40,605 nucleotides of DNA from Thoreauomyces humboldtii (taxonomy: Eukaryota; Chytridiomycota; Chytridiomycetes; Spizellomycetales; Powellomycetaceae): contig JADGJA010000114.1 of the NCBI GenBank assembly GCA_027596035.1, positions 1-40,605 of the forward strand, given 5' to 3'. Positions 20,504 through 30,678 of the stretch are shown piece after piece. Both the position numbers and the translations under genes were made by a program. The notes below the pieces were generated by a model. It saw only the letters and a program-made list of their open reading frames with translations. It did not search any database and was not told the DNA's origin. Position 1 is the first letter of the stretch. Each line of letters starts with the position of its first letter.

Positions 20504-21912
20504 CTAGTACAGCCTGGTGAAGGGCATCGCCTCCGTTGGTTGGAGCCAGTTGTCTGCAGGGTACTTAGCCTTTCCCTCGATCGTATGGAACGTGTAAATC
20601 CAGCGGCTTTTGTCACTGGCGTTATGACTTGACTTGTGGAGCACGGATCCGTGAATCTGGTGGACGATATGAGCGGGCTGTATCTCGGAGCAGATGTACC
20701 CAGTCTGTACATACCAGAACGACGCAGCCGACCGGCGTTGGCTCGCAGACATATTGGTCTTCCGCTGGCTCAACAACTTGTTCGTCGGTCAGATTGATGA
20801 AAGTCGTACCGTCGCCGCTGGGCTTCCTGACGAACCGCTTATAAACAGGAACAGTCTTGGGAGGGCGGAAATGATTCCGGGTCAGTCATCCGCGGGGCTA
20901 TCTCACCCACGCATAGAGTCTCAAACCTTGTGAGAGCCGGGCACAAAGTACATGCAGCCGTCTAGAACACACAAGTTCAAGTTAGTGATCTGTAGGACCA
21001 TCTCACTCGCGATAGAGTTTCAATCCTTCGTGACGACCTACTTGTGGGCGTGCAATCCTCGAGGGCAAACCACAGTCCCATCGCCGACAAGGGTTCCGTG
21101 TACAGGAAAGTAGAGTCCTGATGGGGCGGTACCACACCTCCAATTTCGGGTTGCTTGAAGATGAGCATCGACTGCAGAATCCGAGGCTCCTTGTATCCTA
21201 TGCTTTTGATAACGTCCTTGACACGCTGACGCGTTGAGAACTCCTTGAACGCCGGCTCAAGCTCATGCAGTGCGTGTCCGATCTTGTTGATTGCTTTGGT
21301 CTTTTCAACCTTTTTTACCAGTGTATAAGTGATCTTTGCATTCTGTGCAAGGGATATGGACTAACCTTCAAGGTGTTGTCCGCATTGAGGGCGCCCTCTG
21401 AAATTCCGGAACAGAGTTGAGAAAACGGTGTCCGGCGACCTTGCTTCCCGGCCCCGTTCCCCGACCGCATTCCTTCCTTCCCGCTAGGTCGCACCTTCAA
21501 AGAAGAACCGCACTTTGTCGCCCGAATCCAGAAAGTATTCATCCCTGCTATTGTCATCCTAAAAGGCAAGGCAGATGTCAGCGTCGTATTGGCATCCATA
21601 TCGTGCCATTCTGAACGCAGCCAACCTTTTCTCCCGTCTTGAACTTTGTCTTCGGGTGTTTATCGACATCTACTAGGCGGTTCAGCGAAGAGCCAAGCTG
21701 TCTTGAACGCAAGTGGAAGCCGCACCTAGGGTCTCTAGGAGTTCCTTTGCCCTGGCTCGCAGCGTCTCTGCATCACCGGCGGTGAAGAAATCTCGCAGGA
21801 CGAGGTATCCGTCCTGTTGGTACTTCTGTATCTGCTCTGCGGTAAGACTCATTGGGATGGTCGATGTCTGTGGGAATGGTTTGGCGCCGAAGGACCTTCG
21901 ATGAGCTGTCAT
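20504..21912 (-). CDS. PHYHD1: Phytanoyl-CoA dioxygenase domain protein (PHYHD1-like)
   Basis: Eight exons: 21912-21726, 21669-21626, 21558-21495, 21397-21366, 21309-21042, 20961-20927, 20855-20715, 20656-20504; 307 residues. An in-frame ATG at 21852 gives 287 residues and matches the usual family start (MSLTAEQIQKYQQDGYLVL), so the extra 20 basic residues could be a targeting extension. Blocks in order: YFLDSGDKVRFFFE, IGHALHELEP, MLIFKQPEIGGVVPPHQDS with the HxD iron ligands, FLYTEPLSAMGLWFALEDCT, MYFVPGSH, IHGSVLHKSSHNASDKSRW with the distal His and the 2-oxoglutarate Arg, and a C-terminal NWLQPTEAMPF. The enzyme is an Fe(II)/2-oxoglutarate oxygenase with no settled substrate. Introns 5 and 6 share a similar stretch. 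Confidence 0.93.
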
Positions 21913-22299
21913 GAGTCAACCTTTAGGACGCTGTCGACTCTGCAGTCACCGACTCGCCGTGCCACGCGGGACCTGGTGGCACAGTGACCGGAGGAAAGCT
22001 CTGGCGGAATGCCACCCCGCTTCTCCGCTCGCACGTCGGATGGCAATGCGTACGACTGCGCACGATGGGTCGCACGTACATGTGTGTGGGGTTGCTTGGA
22101 TGGTGTCGGGAAGGCAATGCATATATCGTGATATTGTGCCGAACATGCTCCCAGCAGCTGCCCAAAAACGGTGACGGTGCAAATTCCAGGGAACGTGAGG
22201 ACGTGAGGCGCGTCCTTTTAAAACCGGGCCTCGACCTTGCTGGGGTTTCAGTAACTAATAGTCATCAAACAACAAGCAACCAATTGACTGGCAGCGAAT
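21913..22299. promoter_or_regulatory. Divergent promoter region of PHYHD1 and the mitofissin-like gene
   Basis: A 387-bp gap between divergent start codons. Open frames here overlap on both strands and lack coding features. No TATA box stands out. Confidence 0.4.
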
Positions 22300-23176
22300 A
22301 TGCCCAGAATTCTCCCAGCAACGCTAGATCTTTTGCTCGTCGCAACCTTGCTGGCGGGGCTGCGACGCTCAGGCAACTTTGGTGCGTGCGTGGGAGAATT
22401 GTCTGTCTCAATGAAAGCTGCCACTGACACATTGATCGACAACAGACTTTGCGACGGACTCACTCACGTCCCCTGCCTTGCGGTGGTTGAGCTATCAGTT
22501 TCTCTTCCTCGGCGAGCGCGTTCTCGACATCCTCCTCGTCCTCGCGAGAAAATACCCTCACGTGTTCCGTCCACGGATATCGGTCAGCGGAGCAGCAGCT
22601 GGTAGCGGATCACCTGGTGGAGGAACGGGAAGCGGGACACACACGCAGCAGTCAATCTCGCAAACGTCGGCGCAAGCATCAGCACCATCGCTACCACCTC
22701 CACCACCTCCACCACCACCCATCCCCGTCATCTCCTCATCGACGTATCAGCAACCCTCTCGACACCACTATCAGGAGGTATCCCATCCTTCTCCGCGCCA
22801 CAGCCATCGCCATCAGCAAGAGCTTCCCGCGGAATACCACCACCAGCAGCAGCAGCAGCAACAGCAGCTGATCGTGACATCCTATCACGAGTACCCGGAC
22901 GAGTTCCCCGTGCAACCGGCGTATCTCATAGCTGATCCAAGGGACGAGCTCATGCTCGCCCCCGTGTCATCGGCGGGATCTCGACGGGTCATGGCACCTG
23001 TCACGCCCGTTTCGAGGAGAAGGAGGGTTGTGCAGCAGACTTGGACCGCTCCGTCGTCTCACCATCCGCAGGAACCCCAGCAGCAAGCGATCATAATAAC
23101 GGGTGGGAAGGAGGAAGCAGGAGGTTACTACTACCATCCTGTCTCTTCTATCGCGAGGCGAGGCCTCGATCGCTGA
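22300..23176 (+). CDS. Mitofissin-like (DUF1748/Atg44 family) protein with long Pro/Gln/His-rich extension
   Basis: Two exons, 22300-22381 and 22446-23176, with a 64-bp phase-1 intron, give 270 residues. The first 75 or so match the fungal DUF1748 family: LDLLLVATLLAGLRRSG, then after the splice DFATDSLTSPALRWLSYQF and LGERVLDILLVLARKYPHVF. Family members are about 70-90 residues; the founding member Atg44 acts in the intermembrane space as a mitochondrial fission factor for mitophagy. Here the frame runs on for about 185 more residues: Gly/Ser-rich, a run of nine Pro, a His/Gln section with eight Gln encoded by a CAG repeat (22844-22867), and a Tyr/Pro/Arg-rich end. The extension stays open for 550 bp with no stop. 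An intron removing it (a possible donor is near 22580) cannot be excluded. Confidence 0.8.
22844..22867 (+). repeat. CAG/CAA trinucleotide repeat (polyglutamine)
   Basis: Eight Gln codons in a row, seven CAG and one CAA, inside the extension of the mitofissin-like gene. Such a tract may vary in length between isolates. Confidence 0.8.
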
Positions 23177-23411
23177 TTGCTGCGCGAACGGGAGTTGGGT
23201 TTCGGGGTAGTTCGACAGATCAAGAATGCAGTGCACACGGTTCATAGCGGTTCCCAGGAAACATACATTCGAAAGAATAGATAATCGCCTATCATTTACA
23301 AAAACACGAAGCACTTCACCGCCCGCTGACCGCAGGTACCCTTCATCTTCACTGCGGTCTTCCGTCTTCTCCCAAGGGCTCCCGAATAGTCCGTTCTTAA
23401 CCAAGTCATCT

Positions 23412-25508
23412 TTACTCGGCGTTCGACTGCCTGAGGCTAGACCGTCCAGCGCGCATCATCTCGTCGACGAGGAGGAAGTTGCTTGCGATCACGGCGCTGT
23501 GGAAGAAGAAAAAGACGAAAACAGTGTAAATGGACGGGTTTCGCAGGGTACGACCACATTTTACGACCTCAACATACCAAGAGTGGAGCATGTGCCTGTG
23601 CACGCGGTAGTTGTCCCAGATGCCTTCCGCTACGGGGTCGAGGGTCTCGCCCGTTGCGAGGTCCACGCCGACGATGTGACCAGCGGCGTGCTCCTCCTGG
23701 AGGGCAACGATCACATCCTGGACGTCGAAGCCCCCGTTTTGAGCGAGAACCTTGGGGATGATGAGCATGGCGTCGGCAAAGGCCTGTACGCCCATCTTGG
23801 GCCGTCCCTTGACCGTATCCTTGAACTTCATCAAGTGAGCGTGGAGAGCAACCTGGAAGGCGGCGGCGCCGGGAATCAGGTAGCCGTCCTCGATGGTGTT
23901 CTTGACAGCGCGAAGACCGTCACGGATCGCATCGTTGATCTGAACGATCGTGTGCGCGTTGGGGCCTTCATAATGGGAGTATTTGGATTAAGTCCTTTTG
24001 TGAGTGACTGAAGTCAGCGATGCTCAAACTTACCGGTGATGAGGATGGTCACGGATTGGGGGTTTTTGACGTCCTCGACGAAGGTGAACTTCTCCTCTCC
24101 GAGCACGTGTTCATATACAAGACCAGCGTAACCAAGGATGTCCTCAGTGAGGTCATCAACAGAGTTCTGCGCCGTTCCACCGCAGCAGAGCTGGAGCCTT
24201 TAGTTCGGAAATTTTTAGAACGCGCGCTTTTTGAAATAACGTTAGACCACGCGAGTCCTACCTCTCCATGTTCCTTCGCTTCGCGCGACGAAGCGCCAGG
24301 ATGCCGTTCTTGGCCAGCACGTCCAGGGATAGAGGGTCGATGCCCTTCTGGTTGAAGATGACGAACTTCTTGTTGTTGCCCTCGCACACCTTGTTTTTGA
24401 AGTCCACAACCTTTGCGAGCTTCTGGTCAACGAATCTTCGCTCGGACTCGACAAGCTTTTCTCGCTGCTCAGCGCTGCTATAGAAGAAACCGGAGTTGAT
24501 CTCACTGGAATCAAAGAACGAATTAGTGATGTTTACAAGAATTCAGAACGTTGGTCAACCGAGTTACGCTCCTCTCACCTCTTCTCGTATTCGAGCGATA
24601 CGTTTAGTGTCAAGACGAAAGCATCCTCAACACGCTTCGGCATGTCGGGGTGACGGCCACCGTGATCCATGACCAGACCGCGAACGAGCTTGGTGTCGGT
24701 GTCGTTTTTGTGCTGCATCTTCATGATCTCGACCATGTGGAGATCGATGGGCTTTCCCTCCTTGTATATGCATAACACGGCGTCCACAACGGCTTCCATC
24801 AGGGCATCCGCAACCTCGACGCGCACCTTGGTGCGAAGGGAGGTGCGGGCAACGTTCAGAAGTGTTTCACGGTCAACATCGCTCTTGACCTTGAACTTTT
24901 CCAGGAACTGAAACCGAGAGTGAAACTGTTAGTTTCCCAGATCTGATGGTTTGAGATCGGGAGGGTCATCACCTCCAAAGCTTCCTTCTTCGCAATGTCA
25001 AAACCTTCCGTCACAACGCGGGGATGCAGACCTTCGGCGATGAATCGCTCCGCCTGCTTCAATAACTCGGCAATGAGAAGGACATTCGAAGTTGTTCCGT
25101 CGCCGGTCACCTCATCCTGCGCAGTGGCAGCACGAGCGATCATGGCAGCGGTGGGATGTTGGATTTGCTGTTATGAAGCAGCAAGGAGGTGTACGTATCA
25201 GCAGATGTTACGGTTGTCAGATGTGCGTTGCAAGTCCTTTTACCATCTCGGTGAGAAGGACCTTTCCGTCCTTGGTCAGCTTGATGTCACCTGCACCTCC
25301 AACCAGCCTAGCAGGACCAAGCACAAAGTTCAGCGCCTCCAACGAGTCTCTCCGGGGTGGAAGTGTCGAGGTCGACTCACATCTTCTGAGTTCCCTTGGG
25401 ACCGAGGTTGGACCGCAGCACGTCCTGGAGGCCAGCAGCGGCGGTAATGTTGATCCCGAGAGCCTGGCCTTGGCGGGCGACCTCGGCGTTGGGGTTCGCA
25501 CGCATCAT
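23412..25508 (-). CDS. CCT6: T-complex protein 1 subunit zeta (CCT6)
   Basis: Eight exons: 25508-25381, 25307-25244, 25167-24973, 24907-24579, 24504-24262, 24197-24034, 23965-23578, 23496-23412; 531 residues, the normal size. It is the zeta subunit of the cytosolic chaperonin TRiC/CCT, which folds actin, tubulin and other proteins. Evidence includes [55 protein letters not shown], the nucleotide-binding [81 protein letters not shown] and a C-terminal [13 protein letters not shown]. Two adjacent ATGs at 25508 and 25505 could both start. An acceptor-like TTTTCGCAG about 13 bp upstream suggests a 5' UTR intron. Introns are 64-81 bp. Confidence 0.97.
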
Positions 25509-26110
25509 TGCGGACGAGGACCTGCGAAAAGGAACAGTACGGTTTTAGTTTGCAGAGTTACGGGATGCAAGGCGATCTCGGGCCCCATAATGGTCTGCGC
25601 AAGAGCCAGGCGGACAAGCAAGCACGCACATCTTGAGAAAGTGGGTTGCGGTGTACGCGGGGCAACGAGGGGTTGAGTGAGTTGCTGTGAAGGATCAAGC
25701 AGAGACCGGGTACGAATGAGCCGAGTCTTGTTGCGAAAACGGATGTAGATGGGAGGAAAGACGGAAAGCTGATGGAGAATTCAAGCTGGAGATCTCTGCT
25801 CTCGCTCTCTCCTCTTCTCTCTCTGCGACGGACGAGAGATGGGAAGTGGGGCTGCGCTTTCGGACTCGGTGCTCTCTCTCCCTCTCTCTCTGATCTTCCT
25901 CTTTTCCCTCCCTCTCCATGCCTTTTCTCTTTTTTTTATCGCTTTGATTTCTTGCACCTTCCCCACACGCGCTACGACGTGCCAGTAATACAACTGCCCT
26001 TCCTTTATGCTTTCAAGCCCTCCTTGATCCCCTCTACAAACACATCATACTCGTCCTCGTCTCATCAACTCCGAAATAGTCCCCCCCCCCTCTCTGTTGC
26101 TTGCCGCTGA
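25509..26110. promoter_or_regulatory. Divergent promoter region with CT/GA-rich tracts
   Basis: A 602-bp gap between CCT6 (-) and a small membrane-protein gene (+). It probably includes a 5' UTR intron of CCT6. A strongly CT-rich stretch with several (CT)n runs lies at about 25788-25930, and a nine-C run at about 26081-26090. Open frames here are products of this low-complexity sequence. Confidence 0.5.
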
Positions 26111-26674
26111 ATGTCACACTACGACACCTCTGTTCCAAAGGAGGTCGCCGAGAACCCTCGTGCCCTTACCTTCCGTCGCCGCGTCCTTAGTGCTCGTATG
26201 TCTATCTGAATCAAGCTTCCTTCGATCTTCTACTGATGCATCCAAACCAGGTCGACTGGAACCATCAAGCACCGTCAGGAGGTGGCAGGTCGGCGGGAAA
26301 CTCGGAGCTGTGGCCGCACTCGTCTTCATGGTTTTGTCGGCGGACTGGGGAGAGGGAGAACATTGCTTCAGCGGGGTAAGGAACTATGCACGAAGCTGCT
26401 CCTACCAATTCCCAACAGGCTAAACGTCCTGTCCATTTACCCCATAGATACGACGATATGCGGCCGAACAAAAACGACAATTGTTCACTCTGGACGCTGA
26501 CGACGAACGAGGTAGAGACCACGGACTTTCTTCAGAACTGGAGGTCTTCTTCGCTCACAAAGTCTTCTCGCAGAACTGAGAGCAACCGGAAAACTACCGC
26601 CGGCTGATCCACCATCACAACCTCCTGGCGCCCCATTACCTCGGCCACCTCCAGTCGGTCCTTGTCAGACGTAA
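26111..26674 (+). CDS. Small single-pass membrane protein, family not recognised
   Basis: Four exons, 26111-26195, 26251-26375, 26448-26511 and 26574-26674, give 124 residues with all phases consistent. The start is MSHYDTSVPKEVAENPRALT followed by FRRRVLSA. A membrane segment, KLGAVAALVFMVLSADWG, comes after a basic stretch (RRWQVGG), and the next exon encodes EGEHCFSGIRRYAAEQKRQL and an acidic DADDE. The C-terminus is Pro-rich. If the last intron (62 bp, with a CTCAC branch-like site) is not removed, the frame instead stops at 26579 with a different tail. Positive charges lie on both sides of the membrane segment. The DWGEGEHCFSGIRR block looks conserved in character, but I cannot name a family. 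A mitochondrial or ER membrane location is possible. Confidence 0.65.
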
Positions 26675-27131
26675 TACGATTATTGCATTGACTGAAGTTT
26701 ACCGTGCCAGACAGAATGCCAGCCTCTGGAAGGAGCAAGACTGTGGCGAATTTGACGTTCTGCGGGCTCCCTGGTTCCCAGGTCATACGGTTTCCAGTGT
26801 TGAACTTTTCCAGTATAGAGAGCTCGGGACAGAAGCGCCGGTCGTCTGCACCATCTTTGATGGATCTATCCTATGGCCGAAGCTGCACACACTTCTCTTC
26901 ATGTACATTTTTGCAATGCAACCAACCACTCGCGACTCTGTGACGAAGAAATTAACTCCACAGCCATGCAGCCACGTCAGAAGGTTGCGTCTAAAGCTTC
27001 CCCCCACGTCCCGATCCAAAGTAAACAATTGCTCATCTTGACCGACCTTCGTCTTACCCTGCTCAGACGTTCATCTAGGCCAGCAAGACTCAAATAATTC
27101 TCCGCTTGAAACTTTGTGCAAAAATCTCATC
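26675..27131. other. Intergenic region upstream of IST1
   Basis: About 457 bp between two plus-strand genes. Short overlapping open frames on both strands show no domain features. It should contain the 3' UTR of the membrane-protein gene and the IST1 promoter; no clear element is visible. Confidence 0.4.
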
Positions 27132-28367
27132 ATGAGTTTTGGCGGTTTCAACGCAAATCGAACAAAGGTCCGTCAGAGTCGCTGCCTTCATGGGATCCGC
27201 TTTACCGACTCCCCGCTTTCCCTGCTGCCCATACCAGGTCCAACTCAAACTGGGGATCAACCGCCTCAAGCTCCTTCAGCAGAAAAAGACACAGATGAAC
27301 GCAGTCGCTCGGAAGGAGATCGCGTCCCTGCTGGAAAAGGGCAAAGAGGACTCTGCCCGCGTCCGCGTGGAGCACATCATCCGGGAGGACTTCAACATCG
27401 AGGCGATGGAGATCTTGGAGCTCTACAGCGAGCTTCTGCTGGCGAGATACGGTCTATTGGAAAGCATGAAGTGAGTGCCATGACGGACCGGGCTATGCTC
27501 TTTTCGGGGCTTCCGGACCCAATTGGAAAAGGAGCTGACGGCGTAACGAAGACATTGCGACCAGGCAATCGCGGAGGCTGTGAACACCATCATCTACGCA
27601 GCGCCGCGGACAGAGGTCAAGGAACTGAACATGGTCCGCGATCAACTCATTTCGAAGTTTGGGAAAGACTTTGCGGTGGCAGCTATGGAGAATCAGAATG
27701 ACATCGTGAATTCGAGAGTATGTTGCGTCTCCTTGAATGCTTGAGTGGACTCTGTGCTAAATTCAATGTCGGTCTAGATTGTTCACAAACTCAAGGTGCA
27801 GACGCCAGATCCAGTACTTGTGGATCAATATCTGAAGACTATCGCGAAAGCATACAAGGTCCCATATGACGCCGGATACGGCACCGACAACGTGCTAGAG
27901 TAAGATCTTCCCGCGGGATTTCCCTTTTAGTACCTTCGTACTTTTCAAAACCTGACCCGCTTCTCCGCCTCAGAGCCATACCGGCTGCACCCGGTCTTGG
28001 GAACATTCCGTACACCTACCCGCAGCAGTACCCTGATCAGGTCCCACAGCATCATCAGCAACAACAACAGCCGCTGCAGCAACAACAGCAACAACAGCAA
28101 GGACACGCAGGACCCTTCCGCCCTATGCCTAGCGCCCCTGCGGATTCATATCAAGATGTGGGCGGATTGCCAGAGTTCCCTGGAGTCCCACAGGATGGAC
28201 TGGGTGGCGGCACCAGCACTGGTCCGCAGGACAGTCTGCCCAACTTCGATGACCTTACGAAACGTAAGCTGAGTGCCTTGGGATATTCCCGGACCGCAAC
28301 CCTCGATCGACTAATGCTGGTTCTGATGGCGATCACAGGATTTGAAGCACTGAAGAAGAAGAAATAA
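27132..28367 (+). CDS. IST1: IST1-like ESCRT-III-associated protein
   Basis: Six exons: 27132-27167, 27238-27470, 27552-27717, 27778-27899, 27974-28263, 28339-28367; 291 residues. The N-terminal IST1 domain (about 1-185) has NRTKVQLKLGINRLKLLQQK, ARKEIASLLEKGKEDSARVR, VEHIIREDFNIEAMEILELY, CDQAIAEAVNTIIYAAPRTE and VRDQLISKFGKDF. A Pro/Gln linker with runs of Gln follows, then a C-terminal MIT-interacting motif, NFDDLTKRFEALKKKK, whose last residues sit on a 29-nt final exon. IST1 binds the ESCRT-III subunit Did2/CHMP1 and the AAA ATPase Vps4 and controls vesicle formation and membrane scission at endosomes. The next gene downstream on the same strand is VPS25, another ESCRT component. Confidence 0.95.
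28047..28101 (+). repeat. CAG/CAA-rich repeat (polyglutamine linker)
   Basis: Interrupted CAG/CAA codons encode two Gln runs in the IST1 linker between the core domain and the C-terminal MIT-interacting motif. Confidence 0.75.
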
Positions 28368-28719
28368 CATAGACTTTCTGCCTCATATCTTTTGTTTCCG
28401 TTTACTGGAATATGATTTGCGCTTTGAACAAGGCTTTGCACTGAGCACCCGTGGTATCCATCCTGTCGAGGTCTGTCCGAAAGCGCGTGGATGACGTCCG
28501 CACGGGCTGCCGTTCCCTCCTCTCTCCTCTTCCCCCCATTCCTCTCCTTCTCCTTCCAGCAGATTGTTACAGCATCCAGGAGTCCGTTGTCCTGACGAGT
28601 AGCGAAGAGAGAGAAAGAACCCGCAAAGCATCTAATCACTCTTTGATTCGACGCATCGTTCCCTTCATCTGAAAGGAACAGCTGCCAATTTCTGCTTCGC
28701 TCACCTGACCTCCGTCACC
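28368..28719 (+). promoter_or_regulatory. Spacer between IST1 and VPS25
   Basis: A 352-bp gap between two co-oriented ESCRT genes. A pyrimidine-rich tract at about 28513-28558 probably belongs to the VPS25 promoter. No additional gene is seen. Confidence 0.45.
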
Positions 28720-29566
28720 ATGTCCGCGGCCAAGCGTACCATTCCGCCACTTTACGCGTTCCCCTCCATACACGACTTCCCGCCGTTCTACACGTGAGTG
28801 CGGAAGACCAACGTATCTCGTTAGGACTTCTTCTCTGAGAGTGCTTTTCAAGCAGCATACAGCCAACACTTTCTACGCGCGGGAAACAGTTGCAGTTGTG
28901 GTGCGACATAATATTGCAGTATTGCGCGGCGACGAAGACTCCTTCCCTTTCCACTTCGACGACAGGACCATCACCCTCATCGCCATCATCACCATCAGGT
29001 TCAGCGCCATCTGCGTCAGCCGCCCTCTTCACAAACGACAAGATAAGACGTGAGGACACACAATCAGCCGCGACCCCAGCCCCCGTTACGATCGGCTCTT
29101 TTTTTTTTCTTTTTCTTTCGCTTACGCCGGGTCTTTTTTCATTTCGCTAGGCCGGCTGGACCGCGATGCCATCACCACCATCATCGACGAGCTGGTGAAG
29201 CAAGGGAACGCCGAGTGGGACCATCCCACGAAACGCGACAGCTGTCTGGTCATGTGGAGGAAACCGGAGCAGTGGGCCGCGGCGGTGGCAAAGTGGGCGT
29301 TCGAGACGGGTGCCACGAACTCGATATGCACAATGTACGAGCTGCTGCATGGAGAGCTCACGGAGGGTCACGGTGAGGACATTGTGTCGCTGGGGGACCC
29401 ATCAGGCGGATGAAGTGTTCCTGCGGTCTGATCGTTCCCTCAAAAAGATTTTCACGGATTGGACGAGAGGACGATGGTCAAGGCATTGGAGGCACTGGCT
29501 CACGACGGAAAAGCGCAACTCTTCATCGGCGCTACCGACATCGAGATGGGCGTCAAGTTTTTCTGA
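28720..29566 (+). CDS. VPS25: ESCRT-II subunit VPS25
   Basis: Four exons, 28720-28793, 28856-29049, 29151-29372 and 29448-29566, give 202 residues; the human protein has 176. The opening segment ends DFPPFYT, and the spliced PTLSTRGKQLQLWCDIIL is the first winged-helix region. A Ser/Pro-rich insertion (PSSPSSPSGSAPSASA) explains the extra length. ALFTND, then the second half: IIDELVKQGNAEWDHPTKRD, LVMWRKPEQWA, SICTMYELLHGELTEG, FHGLDERTMVKALEAL and the C-terminal GVKFF. VPS25 exists as two copies in the Y-shaped ESCRT-II complex and recruits the ESCRT-III subunit Vps20/CHMP6. Intron 3 could use either of two phase-1 donors, at 29367 or 29373; I chose the second for its better consensus. Intron 2 (101 bp) contains a long T-rich tract. 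Confidence 0.94.
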
Positions 29567-29804
29567 GCATCCAAGCGCAACGGTCCGGCTTCTGACTTCC
29601 TACACCGCAAGCACACGCGGGCGGGCGCCGCTTGCTTCCATCATATCCACCCGCTTCCAGTGGGATTCCGCTCTTCGTCGCACCATGACCACCGAGTTTG
29701 TAAAAAGTTTCTTTTGTGCGGTTTCAACCAACGAATTAAAGAGGTACCCAGATAGGGATCGGAAACAAGAAGCATACATGCCCAGGCCCTAGCGACCCTT
29801 GCTT

Positions 29805-30678
29805 TTAGTAGGGATTCGAGAGACGTCCTCCACCCGGACGAGTCTCTGCAGCGCCGGCTGCATGTGGATAACTGAGCCAGTTTGGCGTTTTGTTGACGTT
29901 GGGAAGGTCAACCTGCGTTAGGTTGATGGTTTCCTCTTCTTGCTCCTGCTGGATAATGCCAAGTATTACGTGAGACGTCAGCGAAAGGTAGGAAACGACA
30001 TCATGGAACCTACCGCCTGATCTTGGATAGTCTTGATGTCAATGTGCCCAAACGCCTTTTCCAAGTCCAGCCTGTCCGGTGAGATGAGTTAGCACGGATG
30101 GCAGAGATGCTCCATCCTTTGCACGATCGAGCTTACATCAAGCCCGTGTCCTGATCTATGGCCATGGAGTTCAGGGCATTGGCGAGATCGTCAACGTCAT
30201 TAAGACCTCGCTTCTTCGCGTCCCTCAGTACCAGACTACCGCACACGCAGGCGGCCTCCCGAGTGCTCTTGTCGGGATGCCACGCAGTGGTCCTGTCGAG
30301 CCTCGGGTCGATGAGGACGAATCCACCCTTGCCGTCGGGGAGGTCAAAGATGAGGAAGCCCGCCAATCCTCCGAGGATGTTCAGGAAGACGGACTCGTCG
30401 GACCCTTGCGCGCAGGCCATCTTGCGAGCCGTCAGGTCGTCTGGGTTGACCGCCTGAGGACCGCCCTGAGCCTGGAGTGTGGCGGCCGCGTGGTCGTAGA
30501 GGACGGGGTGGGACTCGGCGGAGGGAAGCACGAACTGGTGGCCCGGGTCCGTGTACGAGATTCCGAGTTTGGACGCAAGCGAGCGGGTCTGAGCCTTGCG
30601 CGACTGGTCGAGCTTGTACATGCGCGAGGAACCATCGGCGGGACCGAACGGAAGGGTGAGGTCCATGGCGTCGTCCAT
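29805..30678 (-). CDS. Protein of unknown family, well-formed three-exon gene
   Basis: Exons 30678-30137, 30071-30014 and 29948-29805 give 247 residues. I do not recognise the family. The start MDDAMDLTLPFGPADGSSRM leads into KLDQSRKAQTRSLASKLGIS, then DPGHQFVLPSAESHPVLYDH. The centre, NILGGLAGFLIFDLPDGKGG with VLIDPRLDRTTAWHPD and REAACVCGSLVLRDAKKRG, looks like a compact beta-rich fold. After two 65-bp introns the tail reads HIDIKTIQDQA and INLTQVDLPNVNKTPNWL, and ends Gly/Arg-rich. There is no signal peptide or membrane segment. Codon use is GC-rich like its neighbours, and both introns are typical, so it is very likely a real soluble protein. The last intron has two in-frame acceptors that differ by one Gln. 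It is convergent with VPS25. Confidence 0.8.

Noticed and set aside
22041..22182. Overlapping open frames between PHYHD1 and the mitofissin-like gene
   Set aside because: Several frames on both strands are open at once, with no conserved content; this is the divergent promoter.
23226..24011. Long plus-strand open frame of 261 codons
   Set aside because: It is antisense to CCT6 exons 7 and 8; the minus strand encodes unmistakable chaperonin sequence.
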